From Micromonospora sp. WMMD1155 (GTDB lineage: Bacteria > Actinomycetota > Actinomycetes > Mycobacteriales > Micromonosporaceae), in assembly GCF_029581275.1 (NCBI RefSeq), contig NZ_CP120742.1, forward strand, positions 5,208,501 to 5,272,500: a stretch of 64,000 nt of DNA. The letters are read 5' to 3'. Of the stretch, positions 50,367 through 58,786 are shown piece by piece (position 1 is the stretch's first letter; every line of letters begins with the position of its first letter). Made by a program: the position numbers and the translations under genes. Under the pieces are notes generated by a model. The model did no database searches, was not told where the DNA came from, and was given only the letters and a program-made list of their open reading frames with translations.

Positions 50367-50453
50367 CTCCGGTCGACCATTATCATCTACGGGATCTTGG
50401 GACACCGGTAAGTCTGATCGGCACGGGTTGCGCCCTGTGCGTCGGAGGTTGTC

Positions 50454-51767
50454 GTGCTGCTCCTCTGCTTTGCCGCTGTCCTGCTCGCCGCCGTGCTGGT
50501 GTCGGCGCTCGCGCATCGGACGATCCTGTCCACGGCGGCGTTGTTCCTGGTCGCCGGGTTCGTCCTCGGTGAGGGCACCACCGGTGTGCTGCACCTGGAG
50601 GCCGATTCACCGATCGTGGCGCAACTGGCCGAGCTGGCTCTCTTCGCGGTGCTGTTCACCGACGGGATGCGCGTCGGCTGGCCGGACCTGCGCAGCGCGT
50701 GGAGACTGCCCGGCAGGGCGCTGGGTTGGGGTCTGCCCCTGACGTTGCTGGTGACCGCGGCGTTGGCGCACTACGTGGCCGGCCTGGGTTGGGCGGAGGC
50801 CCTCCTGGTGGGGGCGATCCTGGCGCCCACGGACCCGGTGTTCGCGGCCGCGTTGGTCGGCAACGACAAGGTGCCCGCACGGTTGCGGCATCTCCTCAAC
50901 GTCGAGTCCGGGGTGAACGACGGACTTGCCCTGCCGTTCGTGGTGGTGCTGCTCGCGGTAGCGGCCGGCTCCGATGACCTGCACCTGGGCAGATTGACCA
51001 CCGAACTGGCCGTCGGCCTGGCGATCGGTGTGCTGGTGCCGCTGGCGGCGCTCGCGCTGGAGCGTACCCGCTTCTTCGCCGCCTCGGCGGCGTACGCGCC
51101 GCTGAACGGGGTCGCGATCGGGCTGCTGGTGCTGGCTCTCGGCAAGGCCACCCACGGCAATCTGTTCCTCGCCGCGTTCGCCGCCGGCATCACCGTGGCG
51201 ACCTTCGGGCCCCGGGAACGCGCGGCGTTCGAGCACTTCGGAGAGAACATCGCCGAACTGCTCAAGCTGGGCGCACTGCTGGTCTTCGGGGCCCTGATCT
51301 CGGTCGATTTCCTCGGCGACATCTCCTGGACCGGCTGGGTCTTCGCCGTGCTGGCCATCGTGGTCGCCCGGCCGGTCGCCCTGTGGATCTCCTTCCTGCG
51401 CTCCGGGCTGAGCCTTCGGGAACAGGCAGCGACCATGTGGTTCGGGCCCAAGGGCTTCGCCTCGGTCGTCTACGGCCTGCTGGTGATCGAGTCCGGCATC
51501 CCCGCGGCGGACGAGATCTTCCACCTGGTCGCGTTGACGATCGTCATCTCGATCCTGGCGCACTCCTCGACCGATGTCGTGGTCGCGCAGGCTTTCGACG
51601 ACACCGGCGACACGCCAAACTGGCACGACGCGCTGCGCCGGCTACGTCACGTGCGCCGGGTGCGCCGGCGGGTGACGGTCTCGCGTCAGCCCACCGGCGA
51701 CCCAGCGGCGACCGTCGCCTCGGACGGCACCGAGAAGGCTGATGACGGTCAGGCGAACGCGCAGTAG
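50454..51767 (+). CDS. CPA1 family Na+/H+ antiporter
   Basis: Starts at GTG 50454. The 437-residue protein has about 12 membrane helices with ion-site motifs ILAPTDPVFAAALVGND and LLNVESGVNDGLALPFVV, closely matching the NhaP type, and a moderately long basic then acidic C-terminal tail. It should exchange Na+ or K+ for H+. It follows the DUF421 gene on the same strand. It is not the parent of the antiporter tail remnant at 13089, whose tail sequence differs. Confidence 0.92.
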   Translation: MLLLCFAAVLLAAVLVSALAHRTILSTAALFLVAGFVLGEGTTGVLHLEADSPIVAQLAELALFAVLFTDGMRVGWPDLRSAWRLPGRALGWGLPLTLLVTAALAHYVAGLGWAEALLVGAILAPTDPVFAAALVGNDKVPARLRHLLNVESGVNDGLALPFVVVLLAVAAGSDDLHLGRLTTELAVGLAIGVLVPLAALALERTRFFAASAAYAPLNGVAIGLLVLALGKATHGNLFLAAFAAGITVATFGPRERAAFEHFGENIAELLKLGALLVFGALISVDFLGDISWTGWVFAVLAIVVARPVALWISFLRSGLSLREQAATMWFGPKGFASVVYGLLVIESGIPAADEIFHLVALTIVISILAHSSTDVVVAQAFDDTGDTPNWHDALRRLRHVRRVRRRVTVSRQPTGDPAATVASDGTEKADDGQANAQ

Positions 51768-51903
51768 CGCCGCAGGGCGGTAGAGCGCTTAGCTACGGTC
51801 TCGACCGCATTCGCGACCTCACCGGTTACATCCCGGGGAGCCCACGCAACGCTCCGGCCTTCAGGCGGCCGTACTCGGCGCTCGGCTGGCTCTAGGTCCG
51901 TGC

Positions 51904-52203
51904 CTACCGGCGGCCGCGCCGCTGCCCGGTGAGCCGCAGAGTGTTGCAGACATCGAAGACGCCAGGCGTGTCCCAGGTGAGCTCGCTTGCCACCTGCCGC
52001 GCGTTCGCGTCGTGCACCAGACCCGTCAGGACGACGACCCGGTTCTGCACGGCGACGGTGATCTGTTGCTGCCGCGTGGTCCAGTCGCCGCTCAGACGTT
52101 GGGCGACAAGTGCCTCGATCCGCAGGTCCTCGACGTCCGGTCGGGATTGGTCCGAGTCGTCGCCGAACCAGTTCTCGCCGGGTGTCGGCCAGTGCATGTA
52201 CAT
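51904..52203 (-). CDS. BON domain protein
   Basis: Start at ATG 52203, behind AGGAG; the frame runs 19 codons further without signals. The 99-residue protein has an acidic N-terminus (WFGDDSDQSRPDVEDLRIEA) and one BON domain (LVAQRLSGDWTTRQQQITVA, NRVVVLTGLVHDANARQVAS). BON domains bind phospholipids or other envelope parts and occur in osmotic-shock proteins such as OsmY, but no signal peptide is present here. It lies 93 bases after the STAS gene on the same strand. Confidence 0.83.
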   Translation of the reverse strand: MYMHWPTPGENWFGDDSDQSRPDVEDLRIEALVAQRLSGDWTTRQQQITVAVQNRVVVLTGLVHDANARQVASELTWDTPGVFDVCNTLRLTGQRRGRR

Positions 52204-52296
52204 GGAACTCCTGGTGGCTGTCGGTGGTGCGGGATCCACGGCTGGTATCGCCAGGGCCACAGCGGCATCACGGCTCTCCAGCTCAGCGTTGGGGGT

Positions 52297-52920
52297 CTAC
52301 CGCCCGGAACGAGCGGACGCGATGGCCGGGGTGGCCGCCGAATCGGCAGTCGTTTTCCGGGACAGCTGCGCGAGGGCCTCGTCACGGCTGTCGAAGACGG
52401 GGAACGCCGCCTCCAGGCGCATGGTGTGCAGGACCGTGCGGATGAACCGCGACGGCGCAGCCAGTGACAGCGTGGCGCCACGGTCGCGGGCGTCACGGTG
52501 GGCGCGGACGAGGAGCCCGAGACCGGTGGAGTCGATGACGTGCACCCGGGCGAGGTCGACCACTACGTGTCCGCCCATGTCGGCCGCGTGGCATAGGGCC
52601 GCGCGTAGGGTGTCACCGGTGTCGAGATCGATGTCGCCGGTGGCGACGACGATCGTCACGTCGTCCAGATGGTCGATGCCGAGGATGCCTCCCGGACCGT
52701 GGTCGTCGCGCCGCGTCGTACCGCCGCCGGAGACTGGCAGCAGGCTGCAGTGCGGACAGCGGTGCGGGCCGGTAGCGAAGGGGGACCCGCTCCAGCCCTG
52801 CTCCGATATCAGGGTCCAAACGACCTCGGCGTCGGGGAGCACGCACGCGCTGGCCTGGACGGAATCGCCGCAAGCGTCACAGATCAGTGTCATCAGGTGT
52901 TCGTCCGGGACGACCGTCAT
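52297..52920 (-). CDS. STAS domain anti-anti-sigma-like protein with N-terminal zinc ribbon
   Basis: Start at ATG 52920 with GGAGGA eight bases upstream, giving 207 residues. The N-terminal 60 residues carry CDAC (14-17) and CPHC (55-58), a zinc-ribbon arrangement. Residues about 80-185 form a STAS domain (IDHLDDVTIVVATGDIDLDT, HVVVDLARVHVIDSTGLGLL) with the phosphorylatable Ser in DST. Such proteins release sigma factors by binding anti-sigma kinases, and phosphorylation switches them off. A metal- or redox-sensing front domain on a STAS protein is unusual. The next STAS gene lies upstream on the same strand. Confidence 0.85.
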   Translation of the reverse strand: MTVVPDEHLMTLICDACGDSVQASACVLPDAEVVWTLISEQGWSGSPFATGPHRCPHCSLLPVSGGGTTRRDDHGPGGILGIDHLDDVTIVVATGDIDLDTGDTLRAALCHAADMGGHVVVDLARVHVIDSTGLGLLVRAHRDARDRGATLSLAAPSRFIRTVLHTMRLEAAFPVFDSRDEALAQLSRKTTADSAATPAIASARSGR

Positions 52921-53041
52921 TCTGGTTTCCTCCGGGAGTCGGGCCCATGCTCGGCAAGCCCGCGTTTCAGGGGTTCCGGCGTAGACGATGCCGCTGTCGT
53001 CGATGCGGTGACGGACGCCGTGCCGATGCCGGCCATTGCCG

Positions 53042-53467
53042 TCAGTCCGTCCAGTGCGGGCTGTGCACCGACGCGCGACCATGAGCGACAAGCGTGGGCT
53101 GTGCCGAGTCGGACCGATGTCCCTCGGCTGGTGGGACGGATCCACACGACGGTGGACTGCTGACGAGCTGCAGGACCCGGTCGAGACGGGCGTCGCGCAA
53201 GATGCGCGCGATGCGGGGATTCGGGTCACGGACGGCGAGGATGCCGTCGGCGCGCGCCAGCCTCCGGTGCACCTCGAGCAGCAGGCCGATTGCGGCAGCG
53301 TCGATGTGCCGGCACTGCGACAGGTCGATGACGATCCGCCGGGGCTGCAGAGCCAGCACCCGGTCGAAAACCGCTCCGGCCGCCGGCAGGCAGTCCCGAT
53401 TGAGCTCGCTGACGCCCACCTCGACCAGGGGTAGTGTGCACGGCGTAGACGCCAGTGGCCCCGTCAC
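53042..53467 (-). CDS. STAS domain protein lacking the phospho-acceptor Ser
   Basis: Start at GTG 53467, seven bases after GGAGGG; the longer frame from 53506 covers that site. The 141-residue protein has a STAS domain (LVEVGVSELNRDCLPAAGAV, RRIVIDLSQCRHIDAAAIGL, LLEVHRRLARADGILAVRD). The usual DSS or DST is DAA here, so it cannot be controlled by phosphorylation at that site. It is divergent from the OmpR-type regulator and lies before the zinc-ribbon STAS gene on its strand. Confidence 0.82.
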   Translation of the reverse strand: MTGPLASTPCTLPLVEVGVSELNRDCLPAAGAVFDRVLALQPRRIVIDLSQCRHIDAAAIGLLLEVHRRLARADGILAVRDPNPRIARILRDARLDRVLQLVSSPPSCGSVPPAEGHRSDSAQPTLVAHGRASVHSPHWTD

Positions 53468-53619
53468 AGGTGTGCCCTCCTCCTTGTGGTTCCAGTCGCC
53501 TCCCACCGTGCCGTGGGCACGTGGCGGTCACCGCGCGGACGTATGACAGTTACGTGACAAATCCGTCGTCCGGCCGTCAGGGTTGGCCACCGGGCGGCGG
53601 TCTGGGGATGATGCCGGGT

Positions 53620-54309
53620 ATGACGGCCGTACTGTTGATCGAGGACGACGACCGGATCCGCCTGGCGTTGCTGCTCGCACTCGAGGACGAGGGTTACGAG
53701 GCCGTCGGTGCGGCCACCGCGGAGGAGGGCCTGCGCGCGCAGCGCCGTGCTCCCGCCGACTACGTGCTGGTCGACCTGATGCTGCCCGGCCTGGACGGCT
53801 TCGAGTGCATCCGGCAGATCCGCCGAAACGACGACGTGCCGATCGTGGTGGTCAGCGCCCGCGACGACACCCACGACATCGTGGCCGCCCTGGAGGCCGG
53901 CGCCGACGACTACGTCGTCAAGCCGGTGGCGATCAAGGAGCTGACCGCCCGACTGCGGGCCCTGCACCGCCGTGCCCGGAATACCGGCGCAGGGCAGGTA
54001 CCGGAACCGGTGCCGGTGCTCGCCTTCGGTGAACTGGAGATCAGCCCCGACGCGGGCGAGGTCCGCCGCGCGGGTCGACCCGTCGCGGTCACCCGCACCG
54101 AGTTCCGGCTGCTGTGCGAGCTGGCCGAGCACGCGGGCCGGGTGCTGTCCCGCCAGCAGTTGCTCAGCCGCGTCTGGGGCTACGACAACGGCGACGAGCG
54201 GCTCGTCGACGTGCATGTCGGCCGGCTGCGGCAGAAGATCGAGCCGGATCCGGCGAACCCGGAGCACCTGGTGACCCTGCGGGGTCTGGGCTACAAGTTG
54301 CAGCGATGA
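53620..54309 (+). CDS. OmpR/PhoB family response regulator
   Basis: The receiver starts naturally at ATG 53620 (MTAVLLIEDDDRIRLALLLA); ATG 53608 is an alternative. About 229 residues: phospho-acceptor D52 in VLVDLMLPGLDG, VVVSARD and VVKPVAIKEL; then a winged-helix output domain (RRAGRPVAVTRTEFRLLCEL, VDVHVGRLRQKIE, TLRGLGYKLQ). It is the first gene of a three-gene operon in the order regulator, kinase, GerMN lipoprotein, with ATGA overlaps at both junctions, as in mtrAB-lpqB loci. Confidence 0.92.
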   Translation: MTAVLLIEDDDRIRLALLLALEDEGYEAVGAATAEEGLRAQRRAPADYVLVDLMLPGLDGFECIRQIRRNDDVPIVVVSARDDTHDIVAALEAGADDYVVKPVAIKELTARLRALHRRARNTGAGQVPEPVPVLAFGELEISPDAGEVRRAGRPVAVTRTEFRLLCELAEHAGRVLSRQQLLSRVWGYDNGDERLVDVHVGRLRQKIEPDPANPEHLVTLRGLGYKLQR

Positions 54310-55661
54310 GACGGCTCGGCCTCCGTACCCGGGTCACCGTCGCGTTCGCCGTGGGCGCGCTCCTGCTCTCGGCGTCGATGGCTCTCGTCTCGTACGAGCT
54401 GACCCGCCGATCCCTGATCGGCGAGCGGGAACGCACTGCCCTCCGGGCGGCTTATTTCGACGCCGCGGTGGTCCGCGCCGGGCTGGACACCGACACGCCC
54501 GACGTCGTGGAGGTGCTCCGGTCGCTGGACACCGGTGGCAGCCGTCGGCCGGTGCTGAACCTGGACGGCGAGTGGTACGCCCGCACCGCCGACCCGGACA
54601 CCACCACCGCCATTCCCGCCGAGCTACGCGACGTCGTCGCCGCTGGCCGGCCCGCGCTGCAGCGTGTCCGCGTCAACGGCCAGACCGCGTTGGTGGTCGG
54701 GGTGCCCCTGTCCGCGACAGCGACGTACTTCGAGGTCAACTCGCTGCTCGAACTGGAGCAGACGTTCCAGGTGCTGGCTCTCGCCTTGACCAGCGTTGCC
54801 ATCGTGGTGGCCGGGTCCGGCGCGGCCCTCGGGTCGTACGCCACCCGGCACGGCCTGCGACCGCTGACGGCGGTCGCCGACGCCGCCGAGAAGATCGCCG
54901 CCGGTGACTTCACCGCCCGCCTCGATCCGGCCGTGGACCCCGACCTGACCCGGTTGTCGTCGTCGTTCAACCAGATGGTCGACCGGCTCGCCCACCGCAT
55001 CGAACGCGACCGCCGCTTCGCCGCGGACGTGAGCCACGAGCTGCGCTCGCCGTTGCAGACCCTGGCCGCGGCCGCCAGCGTCCTGGCCCGTCGCCGGGAA
55101 CACCAGGACGAGCGAACCGCTCTCGCTGCCGGGCTCGTCGCCGACGAGATCGACCGGTTCCAGCGGCTGGTCAACGACCTGATCGATCTGGCGCGCAGCG
55201 ACCAGCCCGCCGACCGTGCCTCGGTGGACGTGGCGGCGTTGGCCTGCGACGCCTGTCACGCCCTCGACCTGCCGGACTCGATCGTTCACCTCGCGCCCGC
55301 CACGCCCGCGACCTGGCGGATCGACAGGCGACGAGTCGCGCAGATCCTGGCGAATCTGCTCGACAACGCGGTCACCTACGGCGGCGGCCCGACCTCTGTC
55401 CTGCTGACTCACGACGGCAGCGCCGCCGTGATCGAGGTCGACGACGAAGGACCGGGCGTGCCGGTCGAGGACCGCGAGATGATCTTTGAACGCTTCGTCC
55501 GCGGTCGGGCCGCGCACACCCGTGGCGCCGGCGACGGCACCGGCCTCGGGCTGGCTCTGGTCGCCCAGCACGCCGCCGCGCACAACGGCCATGTCACTGT
55601 CGCCGACCGCCCCGGCGGCGGCGCCCGCTTCCGCGTCACACTGATGGGCGGCCTGACATGA
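54306..55661 (+). CDS. HAMP-containing sensor histidine kinase
   Basis: A 451-residue sensor coupled by ATGA to the regulator. Two membrane helices (VTVAFAVGALLLSASMALVS and VLALALTSVAIVVAGSGAAL) flank a roughly 130-residue external domain. A HAMP domain follows (YATRHGLRPLTAVADAAEKI), then HisKA with phospho-acceptor H244 in FAADVSHELRSPLQTLAAAA, and an ATPase domain with NLLDNAVTYGGGP and GAGDGTGLGLALVAQHA. Domain order matches MtrB, which monitors cell division and the wall. The ligand is unknown. Confidence 0.92.
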   Translation: MRRLGLRTRVTVAFAVGALLLSASMALVSYELTRRSLIGERERTALRAAYFDAAVVRAGLDTDTPDVVEVLRSLDTGGSRRPVLNLDGEWYARTADPDTTTAIPAELRDVVAAGRPALQRVRVNGQTALVVGVPLSATATYFEVNSLLELEQTFQVLALALTSVAIVVAGSGAALGSYATRHGLRPLTAVADAAEKIAAGDFTARLDPAVDPDLTRLSSSFNQMVDRLAHRIERDRRFAADVSHELRSPLQTLAAAASVLARRREHQDERTALAAGLVADEIDRFQRLVNDLIDLARSDQPADRASVDVAALACDACHALDLPDSIVHLAPATPATWRIDRRRVAQILANLLDNAVTYGGGPTSVLLTHDGSAAVIEVDDEGPGVPVEDREMIFERFVRGRAAHTRGAGDGTGLGLALVAQHAAAHNGHVTVADRPGGGARFRVTLMGGLT

Positions 55662-56221
55662 ACCGTCGCCATGTCGTCGTCGTGGCGTTCGTCGCGCTGC
55701 TGGCCGGCTGTGGCATCCCGGCCGAGGACGCACCACGTACCGTCCAACCACCGCCGGGCCCGTTCCAGGGACCGACACCCAGCGAAGCCAGCGCGCCGGC
55801 GGGCCCCGCAACCGAGACACTCTGCTTGGTCCGCGACAACCGGATCATCCCGGTGCCGCGACGAGCCGACCGTCCCGCCACCGTCCAGGAGCAACTACGA
55901 GATCTGCTCGGCGGGCCCACCACCGCCGAACGCGACAAGAACCTCACCAGCGCCCTGCCGGGCGCGGTCAACGCCGCCGGTGTGACAGTGACGGGCACCC
56001 AGGCTCAGGTCGTGGTCGACGAACCGGGCAGCGATGCCGGGCGTAGTGATGAGATCCTCGCGTTCGGTCAGATCGTCTGTACTCTCACCAACCGTGACGA
56101 CGTCACCTCGGTGACGTTTCTCCGCGACGGCAAGCCTCTGGCCGTACCCCGCGCCGACGGCTCACTGTCCAACCAAGCCCTCGTGCGCGCCGACTACATC
56201 ACACTGATCAGCCCGCGTTGA
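55658..56221 (+). CDS. GerMN-domain lipoprotein, LpqB-like but short
   Basis: A 187-residue lipoprotein with lipobox LLAGCG at residues 14-19, overlapping the kinase stop by ATGA. Residues about 55-175 resemble the GerMN domain (TVQEQLRDLLGGPTTAERDK, AAGVTVTGTQAQVVVDEPG, FGQIVCTLTNRDDVTSVTFL). In MtrAB-LpqB systems a GerMN and beta-propeller lipoprotein modulates the kinase. Here only the GerMN part is present. It likely sits on the outer face of the membrane next to the kinase. Confidence 0.85.
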   Translation: MNRRHVVVVAFVALLAGCGIPAEDAPRTVQPPPGPFQGPTPSEASAPAGPATETLCLVRDNRIIPVPRRADRPATVQEQLRDLLGGPTTAERDKNLTSALPGAVNAAGVTVTGTQAQVVVDEPGSDAGRSDEILAFGQIVCTLTNRDDVTSVTFLRDGKPLAVPRADGSLSNQALVRADYITLISPR

Positions 56222-56258
56222 GCTCTCGTCGCGCAGCGGACCCGCCACGCCGGGACGC

Positions 56259-56690
56259 TCAGTCCCAGACCGCCACCTCCTGCGCCACGAGCGCCCGGCC
56301 CCCTTCGAACGCCCGGTACGGTCCGGCGGGCCCGAGGCGGTAGCGGTCCGCGAGGGCGCGGTGGGAGAACGACGCCACCGTGCCTCGCACGCTGACCAAC
56401 TGCGGCGTAGCCAGTTCGGACGGACTTTCCGACAGCACGAGCAGCGTCCCGTCGGTCAGGTCCGCGTCGCGTACGACGAAAGCGGTCTTGGTGATGACCC
56501 GGTCGACGGTGGCGGTCATGGTGAGGTGATCGCCTATCTCCGCCCGCGCGACCGTGCCGGCCGGGGCCGTTGGCCTGGGCTCGGGACTGGGCTGCGGCGC
56601 CGCGGCGGGGTGATCACATCCCGTGGCGAGCAGAGTCGCCAGGAGGAGAGTCGCCAGCGCCGTGCGGTTCCGGTCGTGCCACCTGTCCAT
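56259..56690 (-). CDS. hypothetical lipoprotein
   Basis: A 143-residue lipoprotein: signal peptide TALATLLLATLLATGC with the lipobox Cys at 25, a Pro-rich linker, then a small beta-rich domain (EIGDHLTMTATVDRVITKTA, LVSVRGTVASFSHRALADRY) similar in feel to OB-fold-like lipoproteins. I cannot name the family. It converges with the GerMN lipoprotein gene (37 bases apart) and is divergent from the kinase gene. Confidence 0.7.
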   Translation of the reverse strand: MDRWHDRNRTALATLLLATLLATGCDHPAAAPQPSPEPRPTAPAGTVARAEIGDHLTMTATVDRVITKTAFVVRDADLTDGTLLVLSESPSELATPQLVSVRGTVASFSHRALADRYRLGPAGPYRAFEGGRALVAQEVAVWD

Positions 56691-56938
56691 CGTCTTCCTC
56701 CTCTCCTGAGGGCGGCACCTTCGAAGTTCCCAGGAGAGATGGCAGTACGACGGCGATCACGTGACAGTCGTGTGACAATCTCCGCTGCTGACGAGATACC
56801 CGCTGAGCAGGGCGTTTTGGCCCAGGATGGCGCGGGTAGGCCCGAGCGTCGAAGGGAGGTCGGACCGACCGGACGGCAGGAACGTCGCCGACCGTGAGCG
56901 GGTGCCGACGCCGGACGACGACCGGGAGAGGCGGACAC

Positions 56939-58735
56939 GTGCGACTCCTGCAGCAGCGCTACCGGCTTGACGAAACTGTCGGTCGCGGCGGCATGGCAGT
57001 TGTCTGGCGTGGGTTCGACCTGCGGCTCCAACGTACTGTCGCGGTGAAGATGCTCTCGCCCGAGTTGCTGGACGACCCGGCGGCGCGGGAGCGGCTGCGT
57101 GCCGAGGCGCTCGCCGCGGCGATGCTCGACCATTCGCACATCGCCGCCGTCTACGACTACGGCGAGCAACGGAGCGGCAGGAGACGTGCGCCGTTCCTGG
57201 TGATGGAGTTCGTTCACGGCGAAACCCTCGCCGCCCGCCTCGAGCGCTCCGGCGCGATGTCGTTGCCTGAGGCTGCCCGGATCGGTGCCGCAGTGGCGGA
57301 CGCCCTCGCCATCGCGCATACGCACGGGCTCGTCCATCGCGACGTGAAGCCCGCCAACGTGATGCTCGGTCCGCGCCGGATCAAGGTCGTCGACCTGGGT
57401 ATCGCGGCGGCGATCGGTCAGGCGCCGGCCGACGACGCGGGAAGGATCTGGGGTACGCCTGCCTACCTGGCGCCGGAGCAGGCCGCCGGGGCTCCCGCGT
57501 CGCCGGCCGGTGACGTCTTCGCCCTGGCGCTGATGCTGGCCGTCTGCGTCACCGGCCGGAGCCCCGCCGACCTGCGGCGCGGCCGCGACGGCGTCGAGCT
57601 TCCACCCGTGCCGGAGCTGTCGGCCGCGGCGGCGGACCTGCTGCGGCGTTGCCTGGCCACGGAGGCGGAACGCCGGCCGGCGGCCGCCGAGGTGGCCGAT
57701 GGTCTGCGTGCCGCCGCCGGCGTCCAGGTGGTGCGACCCGCTGGCCCGCCTGCCGACCCGGCGGTGGTCAGCGGGTCGACGTGCCGACTTAACGGCGATT
57801 CGCTGGCGCCGACTCCCGGTGCTGGCGACCGGCCGGCGGCGAGTGGCCGGCTGCGCCGGCTCGGTTCCAGGGTTGCCGTCGGTGTGCCGGCGGTCCTGCT
57901 CGCTGCGGTGGTCGTCGGTCAACTGCCGGGTGTGTCCGGGCTCCGTGACGCCGCCGACAGCGCCGACGCCGACGCGGAGCCCGGACGGTGTGCCGCTCGG
58001 TACACGGCGCGTCACCTCTCGGACGGTACGTTCCAGGCCGACCTGACCGTCACCAACACCGGTACCCGGTGGCTGCGGGACTGGTCACTGGCCTTCATGC
58101 TGCCCACCGGTCAGCGTCTCCTCGTCGACGGCGTCTCCTGGGACCAGGACCGCCGCCAGGTGACGTTCACCCCGACGACACAGTTGCCGCCCGGGGCCAC
58201 GTTGTCCACGGCGCTGCGCGGCACGACCGAGGACGGTGACCTCACCGCGCCCGCCGCCTTCTCGGTCAACGGGCTTGCGTGCGACCAGGTGGTCAACCAG
58301 ATCGCGTCGCCCGTGATGGACAACGACGGGCCCTCCGAGCCCGGCGCCGAGTCGGGCGGCGAGAGCCGACCGACCAGAGGGGCGTCTGGTACGCGGTCCA
58401 CCACCGCGGTCCCGTCGCTCACTGGCGCGCCAGCGGGTGACCCGCCGCCGACAACGGAGGCGAGTGCGGCCACGCCCTCGCCGCAGAGCCCACCTCCGAC
58501 GACACAGCCCGGCCGCACGCCCACACCGTCGCCGTCCGCGGACCCGTCGTCGAGCACCGACCCGTCGTCGAGCACCGACCCGTCGTCGAGCACCGACCCG
58601 TCGTCGAGCACCGGCTCGGCGTCCCCACCCGCCGATGACGAACCTTCCGCCAGCCCCCGGTCCGACGGTTCGGTCGGCGCGTCCCGTACGGCCGTCGCGG
58701 CAGACGGACCTGCCGCGGGAGTCGCGGGGGGGTGA
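56939..58735 (+). CDS. transmembrane Ser/Thr protein kinase with extracellular CBM2-like domain
   Basis: Start chosen at GTG 56939 (LLQQRYRLDETVGRGG follows), behind GGGAGAGG; GTG 56894 is possible. Of about 598 residues, 1-265 form a Hanks-type kinase: glycine loop VGRGGMAVVW, K37 in VAVKML, catalytic D135 in HRDVKPANVM, DLG at 152-154 in place of DFG, and GTPAYLAPEQ. A membrane helix lies near residues 306-328. Residues about 350-447 resemble a carbohydrate-binding module family 2 domain (FQADLTVTNTGTRWLRDWSL). A Pro/Ser/Thr tail contains four DPSSST repeats. The kinase may sense polysaccharide or wall material outside the cell. Confidence 0.87.
   Translation: MRLLQQRYRLDETVGRGGMAVVWRGFDLRLQRTVAVKMLSPELLDDPAARERLRAEALAAAMLDHSHIAAVYDYGEQRSGRRRAPFLVMEFVHGETLAARLERSGAMSLPEAARIGAAVADALAIAHTHGLVHRDVKPANVMLGPRRIKVVDLGIAAAIGQAPADDAGRIWGTPAYLAPEQAAGAPASPAGDVFALALMLAVCVTGRSPADLRRGRDGVELPPVPELSAAAADLLRRCLATEAERRPAAAEVADGLRAAAGVQVVRPAGPPADPAVVSGSTCRLNGDSLAPTPGAGDRPAASGRLRRLGSRVAVGVPAVLLAAVVVGQLPGVSGLRDAADSADADAEPGRCAARYTARHLSDGTFQADLTVTNTGTRWLRDWSLAFMLPTGQRLLVDGVSWDQDRRQVTFTPTTQLPPGATLSTALRGTTEDGDLTAPAAFSVNGLACDQVVNQIASPVMDNDGPSEPGAESGGESRPTRGASGTRSTTAVPSLTGAPAGDPPPTTEASAATPSPQSPPPTTQPGRTPTPSPSADPSSSTDPSSSTDPSSSTDPSSSTGSASPPADDEPSASPRSDGSVGASRTAVAADGPAAGVAGG
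58541..58612 (+). repeat. four tandem 18-base repeats coding for DPSSST
   Basis: GACCCGTCGTCGAGCACC repeated four times without visible change, in the external linker of the Ser/Thr kinase. Identical units suggest recent slippage and length variation between strains. Confidence 0.9.
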
Positions 58736-58786
58736 CCGGTCTTCGTCGCCACACTATGATTCCGGCAGTCGAGCCGAGGAGACAGC

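Noticed and set aside
58541..58612. A short CRISPR-like array
   Set aside because: The four units are contiguous 18-base coding repeats without spacers, inside a kinase linker.
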